From positions 1 through 7,673 of the forward strand of contig JAUPVD010000405.1 in NCBI GenBank assembly GCA_030917225.1: a stretch of DNA of 7,673 bases, given 5' to 3'. Positions 5,828 to 7,673 of the stretch are shown in pieces (the stretch's first letter is position 1; each line of letters starts with the position of its first letter). The stretch is from Pseudomonadota bacterium. Lineage in GTDB: Bacteria > Pseudomonadota > Gammaproteobacteria > Burkholderiales > Rhodocyclaceae. Position numbers and translations under genes: made by a program. Under the pieces are notes generated by a model that saw only the letters and a program-made list of their open reading frames with translations, searched no databases and had not been told where the DNA came from.

Positions 5828-6487
5828 TTCCTTGCCGCAAGCAGCTGTCTTCTGCTCGGGAACTTGCGGCTGGATAGCTTCACGCGCAGCGTCGATCATC
5901 GGCTCCGGCCCCGTCATTTCCAGCGTGATCTGCTCCGGGCGGAGCACCGTGCGCCGGGCGAACTTGGCGCTTTTAACGCCCTTGGCGCGCAAGACTTCCA
6001 GACGCTCCTCGGCGGCCGATTCACTGGAGAAGATGCCCAGAGAAATGGCGAACCGGTTGGCGCCGGGTTCCTGGATGACAAAGAACTCGGGGGCGCCCAG
6101 CCGCTTTAACTCCAGCGCCTTCTTGTCCGCCTCAGCCTTGCTGGCCTGCGGCGGAATGAAGACCCACCACGAGCTGGCTTCAGGAATCACATGACGGGTG
6201 CGGCGCAGCCCTGCGAAACGCTCGGTCAAAAGCGTTTCAAGTCGATCAGCGCTTGCCGCATTCAAGCCAGGCCAGGCCAGGCACTTTTCCTGTACAGGCT
6301 TTTTCTCGACCGGTGCGGGAGCTTTATCCTTCGGCGGTTCGTCGCGAGAAAGAACAATCATTTTCTCGGCAGCCAGTTGCTGGGTCAGACGCACGGCATC
6401 AGGGTTGTCGCGCGAACCAAGATAGCCCTGCGTCCACGCAAAGAACGTCAGGTTGGCGGCAACAAGGATAAAAACAAGGATGCGCAT
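5825..6487 (-). CDS. SPOR-domain protein with a single N-terminal membrane anchor
   Basis: 220 aa. One hydrophobic segment at residues 2-19 (RILVFILVAANLTFFAW) should anchor it in the inner membrane with the rest in the periplasm. A Lys/Pro-rich linker follows (about 48-68). Next comes a CLAWPGL motif (Cys69), similar to a short C-x2-WG/P-F motif that I recall in betaproteobacterial relatives, and the sequence DRLETLL. The C-terminal part has the SPOR pattern: SSWWVFIPP (about 105-113), FFVIQEPGANRFAISLGIF (135-153) and AAEERLEVLRAKGVKSAKF. SPOR domains bind denuded septal glycan, so a role at the division site or in cell-wall remodelling is likely. The last ~35 residues are a low-complexity tail (QPQVPEQKTAACGKE). 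No Shine-Dalgarno is clear; a 12-bp palindrome lies just upstream. It is placed before coaE on the same strand. Confidence 0.85.
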   Translation of the reverse strand: MRILVFILVAANLTFFAWTQGYLGSRDNPDAVRLTQQLAAEKMIVLSRDEPPKDKAPAPVEKKPVQEKCLAWPGLNAASADRLETLLTERFAGLRRTRHVIPEASSWWVFIPPQASKAEADKKALELKRLGAPEFFVIQEPGANRFAISLGIFSSESAAEERLEVLRAKGVKSAKFARRTVLRPEQITLEMTGPEPMIDAAREAIQPQVPEQKTAACGKE

Positions 6488-6496
6488 GTGATCAGG

Positions 6497-6508
6497 ATCT
6501 GGCCAGAT
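6497..6508. repeat. 12-bp perfect palindrome just upstream of the SPOR gene
   Basis: ATCTGGCCAGAT is a perfect dyad 9 bp before the SPOR ATG, at the place where a ribosome site would be expected. It could be an operator or an RNA hairpin. A palindrome of this length is expected about once or twice by chance in a window of this size, so support is weak. Confidence 0.35.
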
Positions 6509-6551
6509 GAAATATTGAATGGGCGAAGCGGCAAAAGTATATCAGTCCGCG

Positions 6552-6938
6552 TCACGACATTTCCGGCGCCGGACTGCCCCGCTCGATCTCGCGCTGAACA
6601 ACGCTGCCCGGCGCGAAAGCGGTTAGCAGGCGCTGGAATGCCTTGCGTGCGGCGGCGCTGTTGTCCTGACTGAAATTGCAGACGTAGAGATCGAGCGTCA
6701 CCGAGGCCAGCTCCGGCCAGGTGTGGATGGCCAGATGGGACTCGGCAAGCACGACGGCACCGGTGGCGCCGGCCGGCTGTTGCGCCGAACCGAACTGGTG
6801 GAAGACCTGGCCCACCGGCGTCAGTCCGGGTACCGCGCAGACGGCCAGGCACAGCTCACGCAGGGCTTCGGCATCGGCCAGTAGGCGCGGCGCGCAGCGG
6901 CATTGGCTCAGTTCGGCGATAAGGTGCAGTCCCTGCAT
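6552..6938 (-). CDS. speD: S-adenosylmethionine decarboxylase proenzyme (prokaryotic class 1B, pyruvoyl-dependent)
   Basis: Decarboxylates S-adenosylmethionine to give the aminopropyl donor for spermidine and related polyamines; cytoplasmic. 128 aa, the size of the Bacillus SpeH/Thermotoga type (126-130) rather than the longer E. coli SpeD. The self-processing motif is AESHLAIHTWPE: cleavage is expected between Glu66 and Ser67, with Ser67 becoming the pyruvoyl group. His72 and Cys87 (LDLYVCNFS) match the processing and catalytic residues His68 and Cys83 of the Thermotoga enzyme. The N-terminus GLHLIAELSQC is also typical. The start ATG (6936-6938) follows AAGGAG by 4 nt, and that ribosome site overlaps the end of the upstream flavoprotein gene. 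The two are therefore almost certainly co-transcribed. No spermidine synthase is in the window. Confidence 0.95.
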   Translation of the reverse strand: MQGLHLIAELSQCRCAPRLLADAEALRELCLAVCAVPGLTPVGQVFHQFGSAQQPAGATGAVVLAESHLAIHTWPELASVTLDLYVCNFSQDNSAAARKAFQRLLTAFAPGSVVQREIERGSPAPEMS

Positions 6939-6947
6939 GACACTCCT

Positions 6948-7673
6948 TCAGACCAGCGACGAGGTGAAACGGATGCCGAGGCGCGCGAGCGTGCGTTCGG
7001 CCGCCAGCACGCCACGATACTGCGCTTCCTCGAAAATAGAAAAGCCGCTGACGTCGGCGTGCGCAAAACGCAGGCGCGGCCCGTCGGCGACAAAAGGCTG
7101 GCGCGCACCGCCCCAGACAAAACCGGTGGTCGGCCGGGCCATGGCATGGCCAAAGCGGACGATGTCCAGATTCGTGGTCAATGCCCGGATGTTCGGGTGC
7201 GGACGCGACAGCTCGTCGAGAACCTGCCCGGCCCAGTTTTCGCGCGAGGTGTTCTGCAGCAACTCGCGCCCGGCAGCCGGGCTCATGCCGGACAGCGCCC
7301 GATAGTAGGTAAGCACGGTTGCACCGTGGCGCAGGCGCATCTGCTGATGCGTGGCGACCACGTAGCCCAGCCCCGGACTATCGTGCAGCACGTTGTCCCA
7401 GGCCATGCCGGCACCGGCCCGCTCCTCGGGGTAGGCCGACAGCGTCAGGTTGGCGACCAGCCAGGGGGCATGGCTGTAACGCCGCGCCGCCGCCTTGAGC
7501 TTTTCCTGACCGACCAGAATGCTGGGCAACAGGAATAGCGGCGCCGCCCAGATCATCTGCCCGGCCTGCAGGCGCAGCGAGCGCCCCTCGGCCGGCAACC
7601 AGACATCGGCTTCGACCTGCGCGCCGGTATCGGCTACGCGATAGACCAGCGCCCCGCTCATGACCCGGTCACC
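6948..7673 (-). CDS. FAD-dependent amine-oxidase/desaturase-like protein, C-terminal 241 residues
   Basis: The frame is open to the right edge, so the start and the N-terminal dinucleotide-binding motif lie outside. The visible part fits the C-terminal half of the flavin amine oxidoreductase superfamily. It has LRLQAGQMIWAAPLFLLPSI (about 34-53), resembling the 'vI.a.P' strand that ends the substrate-domain insertion. WLVANLTL and a beta-rich segment with GLGYVVATHQQ follow. It ends with LRFAHADVSGFSIFEEAQYR then GVLAAERTL, the place where family members contact FAD and close with a helix. No transmembrane segment is obvious. It lies 9 bp upstream of speD with the speD ribosome site overlapping its stop, which suggests a shared polyamine-related role. 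The substrate is unknown; a tyrosine/phytoene-desaturase-like role cannot be ruled out. Confidence 0.72.
   Translation of the reverse strand, partial: GDRVMSGALVYRVADTGAQVEADVWLPAEGRSLRLQAGQMIWAAPLFLLPSILVGQEKLKAAARRYSHAPWLVANLTLSAYPEERAGAGMAWDNVLHDSPGLGYVVATHQQMRLRHGATVLTYYRALSGMSPAAGRELLQNTSRENWAGQVLDELSRPHPNIRALTTNLDIVRFGHAMARPTTGFVWGGARQPFVADGPRLRFAHADVSGFSIFEEAQYRGVLAAERTLARLGIRFTSSLV

Noticed and set aside
6266..6280. Three tandem copies of the pentamer GCCAG inside the SPOR gene, a possible phase-variable tract
   Set aside because: Three copies are too few to suggest slippage-driven switching. The encoded CLAWPGL fits the family pattern, so ordinary coding constraint explains it.
6488..6551. 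Terminator after speD or sigma-70 promoter for the SPOR gene in the 64-bp gap
   Set aside because: There is no stem followed by a T-run. TTGCCG with a TATTTC-like hexamer has a spacer of only 14 bp, so neither element is supported.
6721..7538. Plus-strand open frames opposite speD and the flavoprotein
   Set aside because: They are antisense to genes with clear catalytic motifs and good ribosome-site coupling, and they have no recognisable domains.

Overview
The window is dense, GC-rich chromosomal DNA (about 90% coding) with standard bacterial housekeeping families and no sign of phage, IS, tRNA, rRNA or CRISPR. The gene content suggests a betaproteobacterium, most likely Rhodocyclales (Dechloromonas/Azonexus-like). 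The reasons are coaE-zapD-yacG on one strand, a MutT protein fused to a ThiE-like domain and placed behind a DUF815 ATPase, an MltA lipoprotein, and a SPOR protein with a single N-terminal anchor. The taxonomic call is an inference from protein style, not from a search.

Left part (1-2267, minus strand): the first 289 residues of an ammonium transporter (amtB), running off the left edge, then a 173-bp regulatory gap, then the lytic transglycosylase mltA. The gap holds the clearest regulatory signal in the window: a sigma-54 -24/-12 promoter and two NtrC-type dyads upstream of it, 31 bp apart. This implies nitrogen-limitation control of amtB.

Middle (2321-4146, plus strand): a two-gene unit diverging from mltA. 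It encodes a DUF815 P-loop ATPase and, overlapping it by 4 bp (GTGA), a Nudix (MutT) protein fused to a ThiE-like barrel. The MutT half has an intact Nudix box. The ThiE half has lost some residues expected for thiamine-phosphate synthesis.

Right-middle (4152-6487, minus strand, convergent with mutT): SPOR-domain membrane protein, coaE (last step of coenzyme A synthesis), zapD (FtsZ-ring crosslinker) and yacG (zinc-binding gyrase inhibitor). In many proteobacteria pilD lies before coaE; here a SPOR gene occupies that place.

Right end (6552-7673, minus strand): a pyruvoyl-dependent S-adenosylmethionine decarboxylase preceded 9 bp upstream by the C-terminal part of a flavin amine-oxidase-like protein that continues beyond the window. 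This tight pair looks like the end of a polyamine-related cluster and is the best candidate for a less-described system, but most of it lies outside what can be seen.
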